A stretch of 64,000 nucleotides of DNA from Leishmania infantum JPCM5 (taxonomy: Eukaryota; Euglenozoa; Kinetoplastea; Trypanosomatida; Trypanosomatidae): the NCBI RefSeq assembly GCF_000002875.2, contig NC_009391.2:429486-493485 (forward strand), written 5' to 3'. The translations under genes and the position numbers were made by a program. Positions 29,001-39,151 of the stretch are shown here, piece after piece. Below the pieces are notes generated by a model. That model did not search any database, was not told the origin of the DNA, and saw nothing but the letters and a program-made list of their open reading frames with translations. Each line of letters opens with the position of its first letter. The stretch's first letter is position 1.

Positions 29001-31566
29001 CTCTGTCGTATGCATGCCCCGGTACGACGATCTGTCGGGTCGCTATTACCGTCCCTGTGCGTCCACGCAGACGACCACGATCATCGGTGGCGAGGCGGCC
29101 GCTGCGGCTGGGATACCGACGCACATTGTGCCAGAGTTTTCCCTCATGGACAACGTGCGTCGCATTCAGTTGGAGGTGACGCTGCGGCACGAGACGGACG
29201 AGGTGGACAACCTTGTCAGCACCGCTGCAGCAGCGGCCAGTATGGGTGGCTCTGATGCGAAAAAGGTGGCGGGCGGTGCCGACGCGTTCAGCGTCGGTAA
29301 TCTCGAATTCCGAAGCGCCTCCTCTTTGACAGGGCGACTGAAGTCGGCCTTTGCTGCTCGCGCGTCGGCTGTCTTCCGGTGGCACGTCGTGAAGGACATC
29401 ACGGTGCACCCAGGCGGACTCGTAGAGACGCAGCTGCACGTGAACACGCGCGTGTGGCCGCTGGGGCTATTAAGCAACTTCTGGACGCCGCATCTCATGA
29501 CAGTGCTGCTGGGCGCGCTGGCCGTGCTCAAGATTGTGTTAGAGCTGCGCGCGCTGCAGCGCATCGCTCAGTATAAGCGTCGACTGGGTCGAGAGCGCGC
29601 AGCGTTCCTCGCACGACAGCTGCAGCACGCGCCCATCGATGGCGGCGCGGAGCATTGCGCATCTAAGGCATGGACGCTCCCGACCTCTACCGCCTTGCTG
29701 CAGCCTGCGATTCTGAACACGAAGACGACCGTATACGAGTGGGGGATGCCTGTTAGCCTGCCGTTCGGCCGTCCAAGTCGTCCACCACAGAGCGGGCGAA
29801 TCGCGGGGTACGCGAAGGCGACTGACAGAGCGGCCGCACGTGCGCCGGCCAACATTTACCCATCAGGGGTGAAGCCGTCGAACTACGGGACCATGGAGAG
29901 TCGCCATGACGACGACGATCACGCTGGTACACCAGGCAGCCACTCGGAGGCGGTGCTGCCGCCGTCGCTGATGTTAGACACCTCGCTCAGCATCATCGCT
30001 TCACAGGCTCAAGGCAGCTACTCGCGCAGTCGTTGTGCTTCGCAAGAGGGGGCGGGAGACGCCTCTGTGCTCCCGAGCTGGCCTTGTGAGGAGGCAGCAT
30101 CGTTCTTTACTCTGCGCAACGGTGCCGAGAGTCACCAGCGCGGCTTCGACTCAAGCGTTGGCCCTCACACTTGGATCCCTAGCGCCCTGCGGCGGTTCCT
30201 TTTGGGGCGTCTGGCTCAACTGCTTGGCACGCCTACGCCGTCGCAGCGTGGCTCCTTTCCGAATACGCCAGTTCCACGCACACCGGGGCACTACCCAAGA
30301 TCCGACGACGGTAGTGACATGAAAGCCGGCGGCGCGCCCGCATCCTTGCCGCTGCGCTTCTCCATCAACCCCAGTGGCACTCCCGTGTCGGCTGTAGCCT
30401 CCCACTCATCGTTTCTGCCCCCTCTCCACGCACCCTTGACCCCGCAGCTGGCAGAGCGCATCGCAGAGCGCAGCTACGTCGACGTGCGCACCGCGTGGCG
30501 ACATCACCTCCAACAGTCCATGGGAGCCGGCTGGCACCGGGTCGCCATCATTGCAGCCGCCTTCACGCTGAGCTACAGTGCGCTGCTGCTGGCTCCGCTG
30601 CTGCCGTTCATTGAGGTGGCGCAGACCGGCGCCTACTACGCGTGGACAAGTGTACTGCTCGGCGTCGCCGCGCTCATGTCGTGCGTGCTGCTGCTGAGCT
30701 ACCTCCGCTTCTTCCCCACGTTCTACTTTCCTGTCATGGCCTCCATTCACGTCTTGCCGAAGCTGTTCCTATTCGGCGTGTGTGTGTCACCGCTCTTTCT
30801 GGGCTTCGCCTTTTTCTGTGTGATCGCCTTTGGGGCGCACTCGAACGGGCACTTCGACACCCTCAGCAGTGCCAGCATGGGCTTGTACTTCACCGCCTAT
30901 GGCGACTCGCTGCTTGCCACCCGGGACGTGGCATCGGACACGCCGTATGCCGTGACCGCCTTCTTCGCCAGCGTCCTCGTCGTATCCTTCGTCCTCATGT
31001 TCATGATGATCATGCTGAACATGGCGATGACCATCACGCAGCACGAGTGGCTGCGGCTGAGGCGGCGCTTCGGCGCCGCGCTGAGCACGTCCAGTGTGCT
31101 GTTTGCCGTTCGGAGCAGAGAGGAGGCGCGGAGGGAGGCCATCGAGGCAGTCCGCGCCAACTTAGAAGTACTATGGCTCATGCTGGGCGAAGAAGAAGAG
31201 CGGCAGAAAACGGCAGCCACAAAGGCATCAGCTGCCGCGCCGTCTGCATCCAGCGCGGACGCAGCGCGGCTGTCTCAGCCAGCCATGCCGCCCGATCCGT
31301 CGCGCACCCCAACTATACGTGAATCAGACGAGGACGGCGCGGCGGACGAGGAGGGCGCTGGCGGAGGGGATGGCCGGAAACGGCAGCTGCGGCATCGTCG
31401 GCGGTGCCGCAAGCAGCGACACGCGCATCAGATCCGCGAAGCGGACGATGTTCACTCCGCGGGCAGCCCCTTTCATGCAGGCCATCGCGATCGTACCGAA
31501 ACGTTCGCCGCCGACTCCTCCTACGAGGTCTCCGCAGCCTCTACAGCACCACCGGATTCGCGGTGA
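26083..31566 (+). CDS. Mucolipin/polycystin-like TRP cation channel
   Basis: The protein has 1827 residues, far longer than animal mucolipins (about 580). Residues 1-650 are Ser/Thr/Ala/Pro-rich and probably disordered. TM1 lies near 655-680 and is followed by a long extracytosolic loop to about 1130. TM2 is near 1137-1158. A cytosolic insertion of about 325 residues separates it from TM3 (1484-1510), TM4 (1520-1545), TM5 (1549-1586), a pore segment (1588-1612) and TM6 (1623-1653). The pore carries TAYGDS where mucolipins have a Gly-Asp selectivity motif, and TM4-TM5 contain the FFPTFYFPV pattern of this family. The C-terminal tail is acidic and then strongly basic. Family members conduct Ca2+ and other cations, often in acidic organelles or flagella; location is unknown here. 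The start is the first ATG after the acceptor at 25990; the six upstream bases extend only to a GTG. Confidence 0.85.
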   Translation: MLRQSAFSSSSGSSAASSRGSCTYTDSNTPLRSEASTLEPLAAGLATAQPSALATPVVNVLSASAVPEPHAVPLVVSWNARSRGEENVAPGPPVRADNALTTTATTGAGSVGADGEGESLCVPVAHSTAADPAPGVANTDAGSSWCLRTADEATTERSASSLADCSGAPESRPAEWLPTQQRPQRRRQHSQQLLPTALPLLPIPVPTTHTYPQSHQPAGLTRRAAGSSELPLSFHTAASLPQPSSSLMASSVAGLSADGCRPKPHRRRPSQAPGDDVTASSMTTASCCVTSGTASQSEVVLATSPSIGRARVASASSAGAAGSASAGSPRRYTALGGGGDPRLDAWEIDEEVAQLARSLRSEIAGQPFVLAPPFGASPTAPAGATSCPSSSSSDFSTGSRGGGGGSGQRRTRCSLSHAAPMAAATTTGSGEDLAATTACTTTAAIGRGLLALLDSSTSSATTSMDLRGAARSLTTPQHRPSKSRQLSLSTSQRSPPSAQGSRARQQCFPSEQPHPGVGGDAVAGNDDDAHRDGVDSAAALSHSSDPGQQTPAMCGDARPLGMPPTSSTHLSTVTDAVPLRGARGSWAAAEVATQTAYAEHNQRHSRVAGDAAAPGLCESFDIGLSDVAELRRRLLTEDFFSSPCRKLRRDGRFPWKLMTSVLLCILLLVHVTWYQLPLACANEAMRLAITKHFMGDDAYFSKDQGDIVSAPTEWMENLYASIEHYVQVYYNLTNTSSSEMKYRYNNANPTSRCGTGIERTSSVADGGEGNSMAIEGQWWWRRRGSADWRSSLLWDARAAASPSPFSDSTSAAGPCARSATPTAASALRNSGELLPPYIPVSVIAPVLMRVEVDVYSRREGAQHKRVKLSPLETAAPVRRLSGEEAVADVENLEHRWLTFSVDADHPLGPFAKHKEAARLHRLARRQERHRATERTTDDAACRPTELEGASATDAAALPDSARGGSLTEVDVALSVVCMPRYDDLSGRYYRPCASTQTTTIIGGEAAAAAGIPTHIVPEFSLMDNVRRIQLEVTLRHETDEVDNLVSTAAAAASMGGSDAKKVAGGADAFSVGNLEFRSASSLTGRLKSAFAARASAVFRWHVVKDITVHPGGLVETQLHVNTRVWPLGLLSNFWTPHLMTVLLGALAVLKIVLELRALQRIAQYKRRLGRERAAFLARQLQHAPIDGGAEHCASKAWTLPTSTALLQPAILNTKTTVYEWGMPVSLPFGRPSRPPQSGRIAGYAKATDRAAARAPANIYPSGVKPSNYGTMESRHDDDDHAGTPGSHSEAVLPPSLMLDTSLSIIASQAQGSYSRSRCASQEGAGDASVLPSWPCEEAASFFTLRNGAESHQRGFDSSVGPHTWIPSALRRFLLGRLAQLLGTPTPSQRGSFPNTPVPRTPGHYPRSDDGSDMKAGGAPASLPLRFSINPSGTPVSAVASHSSFLPPLHAPLTPQLAERIAERSYVDVRTAWRHHLQQSMGAGWHRVAIIAAAFTLSYSALLLAPLLPFIEVAQTGAYYAWTSVLLGVAALMSCVLLLSYLRFFPTFYFPVMASIHVLPKLFLFGVCVSPLFLGFAFFCVIAFGAHSNGHFDTLSSASMGLYFTAYGDSLLATRDVASDTPYAVTAFFASVLVVSFVLMFMMIMLNMAMTITQHEWLRLRRRFGAALSTSSVLFAVRSREEARREAIEAVRANLEVLWLMLGEEEERQKTAATKASAAAPSASSADAARLSQPAMPPDPSRTPTIRESDEDGAADEEGAGGGDGRKRQLRHRRRCRKQRHAHQIREADDVHSAGSPFHAGHRDRTETFAADSSYEVSAASTAPPDSR

Positions 31567-31788
31567 CGCTCCTCTTTTCCCTCTCCCCTTCCCTCCCTCG
31601 TTCCTCTATCCTCACCGCAATGCGCGCATGCTCGGTGACGGCGTCATGCGGACGTCTTGGATTTGCTCTCCTGCCGCCAACCTGCTTCGTCTTCTTTTCG
31701 GGTTGCCATCATCGCGGATCTCCTCGCCACGTCGGGGGTGCTGGACCCTGACACGACGGTGAGGCATCTCCCCCCCTCTCTTCACCAT

Positions 31789-31889
31789 NNNNNNNNNNNN
31801 NNNNNNNNNNNNNNNNNNNNNNNNNNNNNNNNNNNNNNNNNNNNNNNNNNNNNNNNNNNNNNNNNNNNNNNNNNNNNNNNNNNNNNNNN
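31789..31889. other. Assembly gap (N run)
   Basis: This is a run of 101 unknown bases within pyrimidine-rich spacer. Its true length is unknown; such tracts often break assemblies. Confidence 0.99.
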
Positions 31890-32840
31890 CTCACGCTGTC
31901 GTTGAACTCCCGCTGTTGGCCACGTCCTGTCGTTTCCTGTCCCCCCCTCTCTTCCCTGCCTGTCTGTCCCTTCTCACCTTCACTCTCTATTTCTATCTGT
32001 GTGTGTGTGTGTGTCTATCAAACCCCCTCTCCCTTTCCCTTCTCCACCACACGACTGCCACCCCTCCCTCTCCCCCGCCCCCCTTTCTGTTTGTTCGTTG
32101 TGTCGCGTCTCGCAGCTCTTACGCCTGACTCCCTAGTTGTGCTCTCTCTCTCCTTTCTTTTTTTTTTTTCGTTCTTCCGTTCTCCTTTCCCTGTGACTCG
32201 CATCGCATTGCTGTCCTTTGTGCTCGCCGAGCTTCCTCCCGGTCTTGCGGGCGCGCTTCTCCGGTGTGCCCCTTTCCTCCTCCTCCTCCGCCTCCGCCTC
32301 CGCCTCCTTCCATCCTCCATAGCTGTCATCTGCTTTCACCGCGAACTCCGTTCCCTTGCCCTTTCCTCCTTGTCGCTTGCCTGTTTCGCTTATCGACTCC
32401 CTTTCTCGCTTCTTTGCTTGTTGTGCATGCCTTCGCCCGCTATCAGTGAATCTCGCGTCACATTTTTCCTTTTTTTGTTGGGCTTTTCTTTTTTTTTGGG
32501 TTTGTTTGCGTGCTGCCTCTCAAGCTCTCCTCCTCCCCCCTCTCGCCTTCCCTTCTCTCACGTCCCTCTGCGGCTGTCTCTTCTTGCGTACATCTCTGTG
32601 CTGGTGGTCGCTGCTCTGCCGTTGATTGGGGCGCGCTTGCCATCTCTCGTCGTTCTCGTTGTTGTCGTTGCTATTTTCCGCATCGTCATCTGGGATATCT
32701 CGCCGCCCTCCACTCAACCGTCAACCCATCACGTGTGGCCCCCTCTCCCTCCTCCCTCCCTTTCTCTCTCTCTGAGTACCTCGCAGCTGCCGCGCGCGAA
32801 TATTGTTGAGCATCCGTCTCTCTTTGAAGTAGAGCCTCTC

Positions 32841-32864
32841 TGTGTGTGTGTGTGTGTGTGTGTG
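32841..32864. repeat. (TG)n microsatellite
   Basis: Twelve uninterrupted TG dinucleotides in the spacer before the PX-kinase gene. Confidence 0.9.
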
Positions 32865-33650
32865 CTCCTCTGGCGTGCGGCGGAAGGAGGCGGTGTGAGG
32901 CATCGGGCAGAGATTGGGAGCGTGTGGGCTGCATCTTCCTTTCCGCCGCTGCATCCTTCTCCTTCTTTGTTCTGTTCTCGCTAACACCCACTTTCTCCCG
33001 AGTGCACAACGCTGCTCCCGCGCGTGTTCTCTCGGCTCGTCTGTCCGTCTGTTTCGCTGTCTATTTATCACGTCACTCTTGGCTTTTATCATCCTTTTTC
33101 TTCTGCGGTGTGTGTGTGTGTGTTTCCTTCCCCTTCCCTCGGGTCTGCCGGCTGCCAATTAGCTCCCTCTTCGTTGCCACGTATATATGTACTCCTCCCC
33201 CTCCCTCCCACGCCCGCTTCGCTCTTGAACCCTCTGATCCCCACCACCCCCGCCCCGCCCTGTCCTGCCCTTATTGTTACTCTCAGCGTTATCGCCTTCT
33301 TTGTTTCTTTTTTTTTCAGAAAAAAACATTCGCTCGACTGCTGTGTGTGTGTGTGCGGTGCTCACGGGTGTAGCTCGCTCTGCCTGTGTGTCTGCGTGTC
33401 GTAGCCTCCCCCCCCTTCCCCACCCCCAGTCTTCGGTTTACGTTCTTTCTTTACTTCGTGCGCGCGCGCTTGCCGTTGTCTGTGTGGGCGCACGCACAGG
33501 CGTTTGGTAGGTGAATCGGCGGCGCATGCGCGTACCCTCTTTCTCTCCTCTCCCTCCACTTCACACGCCTCGTTACCCCACGCGTCGCACAGCATCTGTG
33601 TGGCGACGCGGGCCTACGGGCCGTTCTTTTCCGTGTTTCCCTCTTCGTAC

Positions 33651-33652
33651 AG
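33651..33652 (+). promoter_or_regulatory. Candidate spliced-leader acceptor AG for the PX-kinase
   Basis: The pyrimidine tract ttttccgtgtttccctcttc precedes gtacag, 120 bases upstream of the ATG at 33773. No ATG intervenes, which supports that start. Confidence 0.5.
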
Positions 33653-33772
33653 TGACGGCAGTCGCTGAGGTACTCCAGCCAAACGGTGCTGGAAGCACAG
33701 AAAGGCTCGAAGAGCACGCGCGCGCACCAACACGCGTGGACACCCACACGCACGCACACAAAACATACAGTG

Positions 33773-36700
33773 ATGGACTCGGCGTCAGGCATTAGTGGCT
33801 CTGCATGCGGGTCCAGGCATAATCGGCCACGGGTCTTCTGCGTTGTCTGCGGAAGCTGCAGTGAGCATCTTATCCTCCGCAAGTCAGGCCTCAAGTGCGC
33901 GAGCTGCGTAGGGAAGTCGTCGAACAAGCACTACGCTAAGTTGCAGAAGCGGCAGGCAAAGAAACTCTTTTCCAATGCCTTTCCAGCGCAGAGCCCGACT
34001 GCCGGCTTAGACACCGCCTCCTCCGTGCAACCCGGAGACTGCAGCCAAACCAATCGCCTTTTCAGCTCTGCTTCCTCATCGCTACCACCAGCCGTGGAGG
34101 ACTACAGCGGCACCGCCGGAGTGTCCACGGAGCGCAGCAGCACCTTGCACCCTATCGAAGAGTACATCAGCGGCACCTCGGTGTACCGCGCCGTCATGGA
34201 GCAGGCATGCTACTCCGGTGAGAACGATCGAAGCGGCGGCGAGGGCGGCAGCGGCGATCGGCAGACACTCATGAGCGGTGCGGACGGCGTCACCCGATCC
34301 ACATCCGACGCGCTTAGTAAAGCACATCAAGAGAACACTGCGTCTGGCTCACACACCAACGTCTCCTCCTCGGCTGCTGCCGGCGATAATGCTGGAGATA
34401 TGCGTCGAACATCTCCGCCCCTTATGACTCAACGCCAAGAAAGTGGCGATGCGCAGTGCAGCGACCCAGGTTCGGCGAAGAGCGGTAGAGATGGCGTCGG
34501 CAAGACACCGCTCTGCCGAGACTCTTCACTCATCCCTCCAACGCCGATTCTCGACAAAGTCACAGAGAAGGAGGCCAACAATCAAGCTCCGGCGCGTTGC
34601 TACAAGACGGCGCCGTCGCGCTTGCCGCCCCGCCACGGGCCTCGAGTGACCAAGGGCACGCCGCGTCTGCCACCGTCCGCGGTCGACGTGAGTAGAGTGT
34701 CCGCAGCGCATACGGTCTCTGCAAAGTCCAACGGAAAGGCGACGGGCACCTCCTCGCTGAACGGCGCGACTGCGTCCCCGCCGTCCTCCGCCATCAAGGC
34801 GGTGCCCGCCGCAGCTCGCTGCGTTGAGGGCCAGGACTTGATGCCCGAAAGTGGCAACAGCGTGTTGCGCGACGCCACCCTGCCACCCGCCGAGCCCGCC
34901 GCCGGCCAGCACCACTCGCACCCCAGTACGCCGCGCGGCGACGAAGGTACCACACCATTAGCAGCGAGCCTTTCCCAAAACCCCACGCATCCTCCGCAGG
35001 TGCTGCGGGCCTCCAGACAGTCACCGACGACGTTCCCGGACGCGAGCTTGGGTCTGCCAGCGCCGCGAGCAGGCAGCTGCAACACATCCATCACCTCCTC
35101 GACGATGGAGCGCGGCCCCGCGTCGCGACTGCCGCTGCTTCACTCGCACGCGGATAGCAACGCGGGTACGCAGGTCCAACGTGATTCCCAAGGTGGAACT
35201 CGGCGCTTGAGCGCAGCGCCGTCGACAGTGTCAACGCTGCCGAACACGTCGGTGCGGCCCGTAGACGCGCCCGGGGCTGCCGGCGCAGGAGCGCCGTCGC
35301 TGAGCCGTATGCCAAATTCCTCAGGGGCTACCGCCGCTGCTCTCGACAACTGTCATAGCGTCGGCAGCAGCAGCCGATGCCGGCACAACAAGCGAGGCAG
35401 CCGCGGAGGCTCCTCCGGCGACTCGGAGTCGTCTTCGTCCAGCTTGTCCGATGACGCCTCCGCCATTGATTCATCGTTGCCCTCAGTGGTATCGTCAGCG
35501 ACGCCAGAGGCCGTCATCGGAGAGGACGGTGCTGCCACCAGTGGGACGGGCACGAAGAAAGCGCTGCACGGCGGCACCAACGCCCTCGATGTGGGCACGA
35601 AGAAGCGGACAAGACAGGTGCCAAAGTCGGTGGACAGCACAATGGAGAAGAAGGGGGCAGGCGGCAGCGCGGGCCACGGGCTTGCGACAACGCCCCTTAG
35701 CGGCTATATCGATGCCTTGCACATAACCGTCGAGTCTGTTCAGCCACCGTTGCTGAACGGTCCAGAGACGACGACATTCGCCCCTTGTGGTGGTGATGAG
35801 CTACCGCAGGCCGCAACGAGCTATAACGACGAGAGTAGCACTACCACAGGTGACACACACAGCCGCTGTGACTCGATACGCAGTGGCTCCTTCCGCACAA
35901 ACGACGGCTACCAGCGGCAGGTGTACGTTGTCGGGCAGTCGGGCAACTTCAAGGTGACGCGGCACATTCGCCAGTGCAGTGGCAGTAGCGATGTGCTCGC
36001 CGGGCGGAGCAGCGCCGCCGTTGCCTCGTCTGCGTCTGGCACGCTCACGGCGACGCGTCTACGCGGCCGGCAGCAGCACGGCAGCTCGGGCGACACCATG
36101 GGCACTGGCGCGGTGGAGGTGAAGAGGATCTCGTACCGCATAATCGTCAAAAACCGCTGCAGCGGCGAAGTTCTCTTGACGCAGGAGCGGCGTCTCTACA
36201 CCCAAATCATACCCGCGCTGGAGCGGGTGAAGGCGATCGCGGGCGGCGAGCTGCCGGCGGTGCCGGTGAAGCGGCTGCCCAGCCTGCGGTTTGCCACGGA
36301 GGTGTTCACGGAGGAGCGCCGTGCAGAAGTCGAGGCGTTCCTTCAGGCCGTCGCGCTGAGCCCCTTTTATGTTCGCCACCCAGAAGTGGTGAAGCTGCTC
36401 GGGCTGGAGCTGTACGTGACCGACGCCGGCGCGGCCGCAGCGACCGGTGCCGCAGCGGCGAAAGGCAGCCGTGGCAACGGAGCGGATGCTCATCGGCCCA
36501 GCAAATCACCACGCGCCATGCATACGAAATCATCACCGTCGATGGGCGTCGGCGCCGACATCGAGGTAACACCGCTGGCACGAAGAGGGGCTGCTTGTGA
36601 CTCGAAGTATCTTAGTCGTCACTCAAGAGATGGCGAGGCCGGCGTTAGAGCGGCTGCGGCGACTGGCCGCGGTGAGGCGGGCACCGGCTGCCTCACAGTA

Positions 36701-37843
36701 GACGCCCTCAACGCTTATTGCTCCTTGACTATGGGGGGCGGTGGAGGCGACACCGCTGATAGCAGGAATTTCTGCCGCTCGCAGAGCTGCTCCAGCGTGC
36801 AGACCTCTTGCTCTTCCGTGGTGCGTCGTCGCAAGCTGGACGAGGTGACCATGGAGGACCTCGAGCACATCCAACTCGGCAATCTCATCGGCCGCGGCAC
36901 TTTCGGTTCTGTCTACCTGGGACTAGTGCAGACCCAACGTGGCTCGCTGATGGTGGCCGTGAAGGTGATGAAGGTCGGCGAGGCGGTAGCGCCGTCGGAG
37001 ATGGAGAGCCTTCAACGCGAGCTGGACGTGCTGTGCGCCGCCCGGCACAAGAACATCATCCGCTTCCTCGGCAGCTCGCTGAATACGACGACGCGTGACC
37101 TGCGCGTCTTCACGGAATACGTGGAGTGCGGCACCATCCGCTCCCTTGTCGACCGCTTCGGTGCCTTGACGATGCTGGCGATTCAGCAGTACATGCAGCA
37201 GATACTGAGTGGCCTGCAGTACCTGCACAGCCTCTCGATCGCACATCGCGACATCAAGGGTGAGAACATTCTCGTCACCAAAAATGGCCGTATCAAGCTC
37301 TCCGACTTTGGCAGCAGTACCGGCGCGCCGTGCAAGGTAGTGGCCGCTGCCGAGTCCCCTTCCAAGGGGGGAAGCGGCGGGAGTGCGGACAGCGCGGCAA
37401 ACGGTGGCCTCCCGGTCGGCTCACCGCAGTACATGGCGCCAGAGGTGATTCATGGCACCGTCAAATCGTTTGCCGCGGTCGACATCTGGTCACTCGGGTG
37501 CGTCGGGATTGAGATGATGGATCGACCCATCTGGCGCGAGAGCCCAAGCACAAACCCGTTCGTCTTTCTCTATCGCATCAGCCGTTGCGGGACGCCCCCG
37601 CACGGGCTGCCAACGGACGATGAGCTCGCCGCGCTCAAGGCGGAAGGCAAGAAGACGGAATGCGAGGGCTTCTCCGTGTACCTGGAATTTCTCAGGAGCT
37701 GCTTGCGCGTTGACCCGGAGCAGCGCCCGTCCGCGGCGGAGTTGCTCAAGCACCCCTTCATGACCTACCCGTACTCGAAGCACCTCCGCTGGATGCCGCC
37801 GATGCCCGCTACCGCGAAGCCCTCAGCTCTCAAGTCTTCATGA
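33773..37843 (+). CDS. MAP3K-like (STE11) protein kinase with zinc-ribbon and PX-like domains
   Basis: The protein has 1356 residues. The N-terminus carries a Cys pair pattern C23-x2-C26...C42-x2-C45, like a small zinc ribbon. About 700 disordered Ser/Thr/Pro-rich residues follow. Residues about 783-880 resemble a PX domain: a YRIIVKN strand, a basic RRLY motif, the Pro-rich LPAVPVK loop and the EERRAEVEAFLQAV helix. The kinase domain spans about 1030-1340. It has Gly loop GRGTFGSVY (1040-1048), Lys1064, HRDIKGEN (Asp1160), DFG Asp1178 and GSPQYMAPEV. HRDIKGEN and the overall pattern point to the STE11/MAP3K group. A Gly/Ser insertion lengthens the activation loop. The PX-like part would target the kinase to phosphoinositide membranes; the partner cascade is unknown. 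The ATG is the first after the acceptor at 33652. An upstream GTG extension is spacer-like. Confidence 0.88.
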   Translation: MDSASGISGSACGSRHNRPRVFCVVCGSCSEHLILRKSGLKCASCVGKSSNKHYAKLQKRQAKKLFSNAFPAQSPTAGLDTASSVQPGDCSQTNRLFSSASSSLPPAVEDYSGTAGVSTERSSTLHPIEEYISGTSVYRAVMEQACYSGENDRSGGEGGSGDRQTLMSGADGVTRSTSDALSKAHQENTASGSHTNVSSSAAAGDNAGDMRRTSPPLMTQRQESGDAQCSDPGSAKSGRDGVGKTPLCRDSSLIPPTPILDKVTEKEANNQAPARCYKTAPSRLPPRHGPRVTKGTPRLPPSAVDVSRVSAAHTVSAKSNGKATGTSSLNGATASPPSSAIKAVPAAARCVEGQDLMPESGNSVLRDATLPPAEPAAGQHHSHPSTPRGDEGTTPLAASLSQNPTHPPQVLRASRQSPTTFPDASLGLPAPRAGSCNTSITSSTMERGPASRLPLLHSHADSNAGTQVQRDSQGGTRRLSAAPSTVSTLPNTSVRPVDAPGAAGAGAPSLSRMPNSSGATAAALDNCHSVGSSSRCRHNKRGSRGGSSGDSESSSSSLSDDASAIDSSLPSVVSSATPEAVIGEDGAATSGTGTKKALHGGTNALDVGTKKRTRQVPKSVDSTMEKKGAGGSAGHGLATTPLSGYIDALHITVESVQPPLLNGPETTTFAPCGGDELPQAATSYNDESSTTTGDTHSRCDSIRSGSFRTNDGYQRQVYVVGQSGNFKVTRHIRQCSGSSDVLAGRSSAAVASSASGTLTATRLRGRQQHGSSGDTMGTGAVEVKRISYRIIVKNRCSGEVLLTQERRLYTQIIPALERVKAIAGGELPAVPVKRLPSLRFATEVFTEERRAEVEAFLQAVALSPFYVRHPEVVKLLGLELYVTDAGAAAATGAAAAKGSRGNGADAHRPSKSPRAMHTKSSPSMGVGADIEVTPLARRGAACDSKYLSRHSRDGEAGVRAAAATGRGEAGTGCLTVDALNAYCSLTMGGGGGDTADSRNFCRSQSCSSVQTSCSSVVRRRKLDEVTMEDLEHIQLGNLIGRGTFGSVYLGLVQTQRGSLMVAVKVMKVGEAVAPSEMESLQRELDVLCAARHKNIIRFLGSSLNTTTRDLRVFTEYVECGTIRSLVDRFGALTMLAIQQYMQQILSGLQYLHSLSIAHRDIKGENILVTKNGRIKLSDFGSSTGAPCKVVAAAESPSKGGSGGSADSAANGGLPVGSPQYMAPEVIHGTVKSFAAVDIWSLGCVGIEMMDRPIWRESPSTNPFVFLYRISRCGTPPHGLPTDDELAALKAEGKKTECEGFSVYLEFLRSCLRVDPEQRPSAAELLKHPFMTYPYSKHLRWMPPMPATAKPSALKSS

Positions 37844-39151
37844 TTGGCGAAGGTGCGCCCCGTCGCACCGATCCGTGTGCGTGTTAGTGTTTGCTGTTCA
37901 TGTTGTCGTGTGTGCACATACGTATATACCACACATTTATATCTATGTTTTCTGTTTTTGCTCGGTGTCTTGTTTTCGCCGTCCCTTCGCTCTCCTCCCG
38001 CCCCCCCCCTGCGCACATGGGACGTACGTGTGTTGTCATGGCGAGGGTGTCGCAGTGTTGTGTGCGTGCCAGTGGGTGCTGCGAGGAACGTGCTTGTGTG
38101 CTTGTTTCATGCTCCCCCTTTTTTGCTTGCTCTTGCTTACTTCGCTTGCGGATGTGCTCCCTCCCTCCCTCCTGATCTCTCTCCATCTATCTATATATGT
38201 ATGCGTGTGTACGTGTACGTGTGTCTGTATTTTGTTGTGTGCATGCGTGTTGTCTGCCTTGTCCGTGGGCGAAGGTTTTCCCCCCTCTCACTCTCCGCCC
38301 TTCTGTTGCTTATGTGTGCACGTGTGTGCCTCTTGTCGCTTAGACCGTTGTCGCGAGTCCCTACCATGGAAACATCCTCCTCGTGGTCCCCGACACGAGC
38401 GCGGTATGTGTGCGTGCAGGTGAGCGGCAGGGTAGTGTGGCGAGCGTCGTTCTGCTCGAGGGGACCCGATGAAGAACCAGAGGCTTTGCCGCGAGACACT
38501 GGTGCTCCACGGCACCGTATGCGGCCACTTTTCTCTCCAACCATGCCATCACGCTCCCTTTTCTCTCCGATGCCCCCCTCCCAGCCGTCAACTGTCCTCG
38601 CGTGTTCATCTCATCTCCCTCCCTGCCATCGCTCGCACCCATCAGACGCTGTTGCGTCGGCTCTCCGCCAACACCGTGGCACTACAAGCAACCTCGTTCT
38701 CCCCCGCAACATGAACACAAACTTCAGGGGGTAGGCGAAGAGGCGCGTACACGTAGCTCACACAAACGCGCGAGACGCACAAAGGCCGGACAAGTGCATC
38801 CACTGCAACACATCGATGAATCAAAATCGCGTGGCGGCGGCGGCTTGACCCGACAGCAGGCCACCGCCGCTTCCCTTTCCGTGAACATCACCACTCTTCT
38901 CCCTTCCCTTTTTTTTCTGTCGCTACGCTATCCAGTCCCAGCATGCTCCCCACCCCGCCCTACAGGTGCAGGTCTACAGACCCACATCAACACACTGGGA
39001 GCCCCAGGCAGCTCGGCTTGGGGAGGCTGTGTGCACGCGCGCACTAGCGGGCGGCACATCCATACGTGATTCTCGTCCCCTTTTCGCCGCAGCCGTCACG
39101 ACTGATGAAGAACCGCGCACACGAACCACTCGCGGAGGCGGCGCAGCCGTT
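37844..39151 (+). other. Intergenic/3' UTR between the PX-kinase and retroposon copy B
   Basis: No gene is supported. TG-rich and CT-rich stretches dominate up to about 38700, followed by mixed sequence that leads to the copy B boundary. Confidence 0.55.

Larger units (their letters stand above)
31567..33772 (+). other. Intergenic region between the TRP-like channel and the PX-kinase, containing an assembly gap
   Basis: No gene is supported. The sequence is strongly CT-rich with poly-T, (TG)n and (CT)n runs. A 101-base N block interrupts it. Apparent frames of up to 360 codons are low-complexity and carry no domain. Confidence 0.6.

Noticed and set aside
31902..32984. A 360-codon + strand open frame
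   Set aside because: It is low-complexity Ser/Leu/Pro/Phe sequence in a CT-rich spacer, with no domain.
33686..33772. Longer N-terminus for the PX-kinase
   Set aside because: It starts with GTG and reads through CA-rich leader sequence. The first ATG after the candidate acceptor is 33773.
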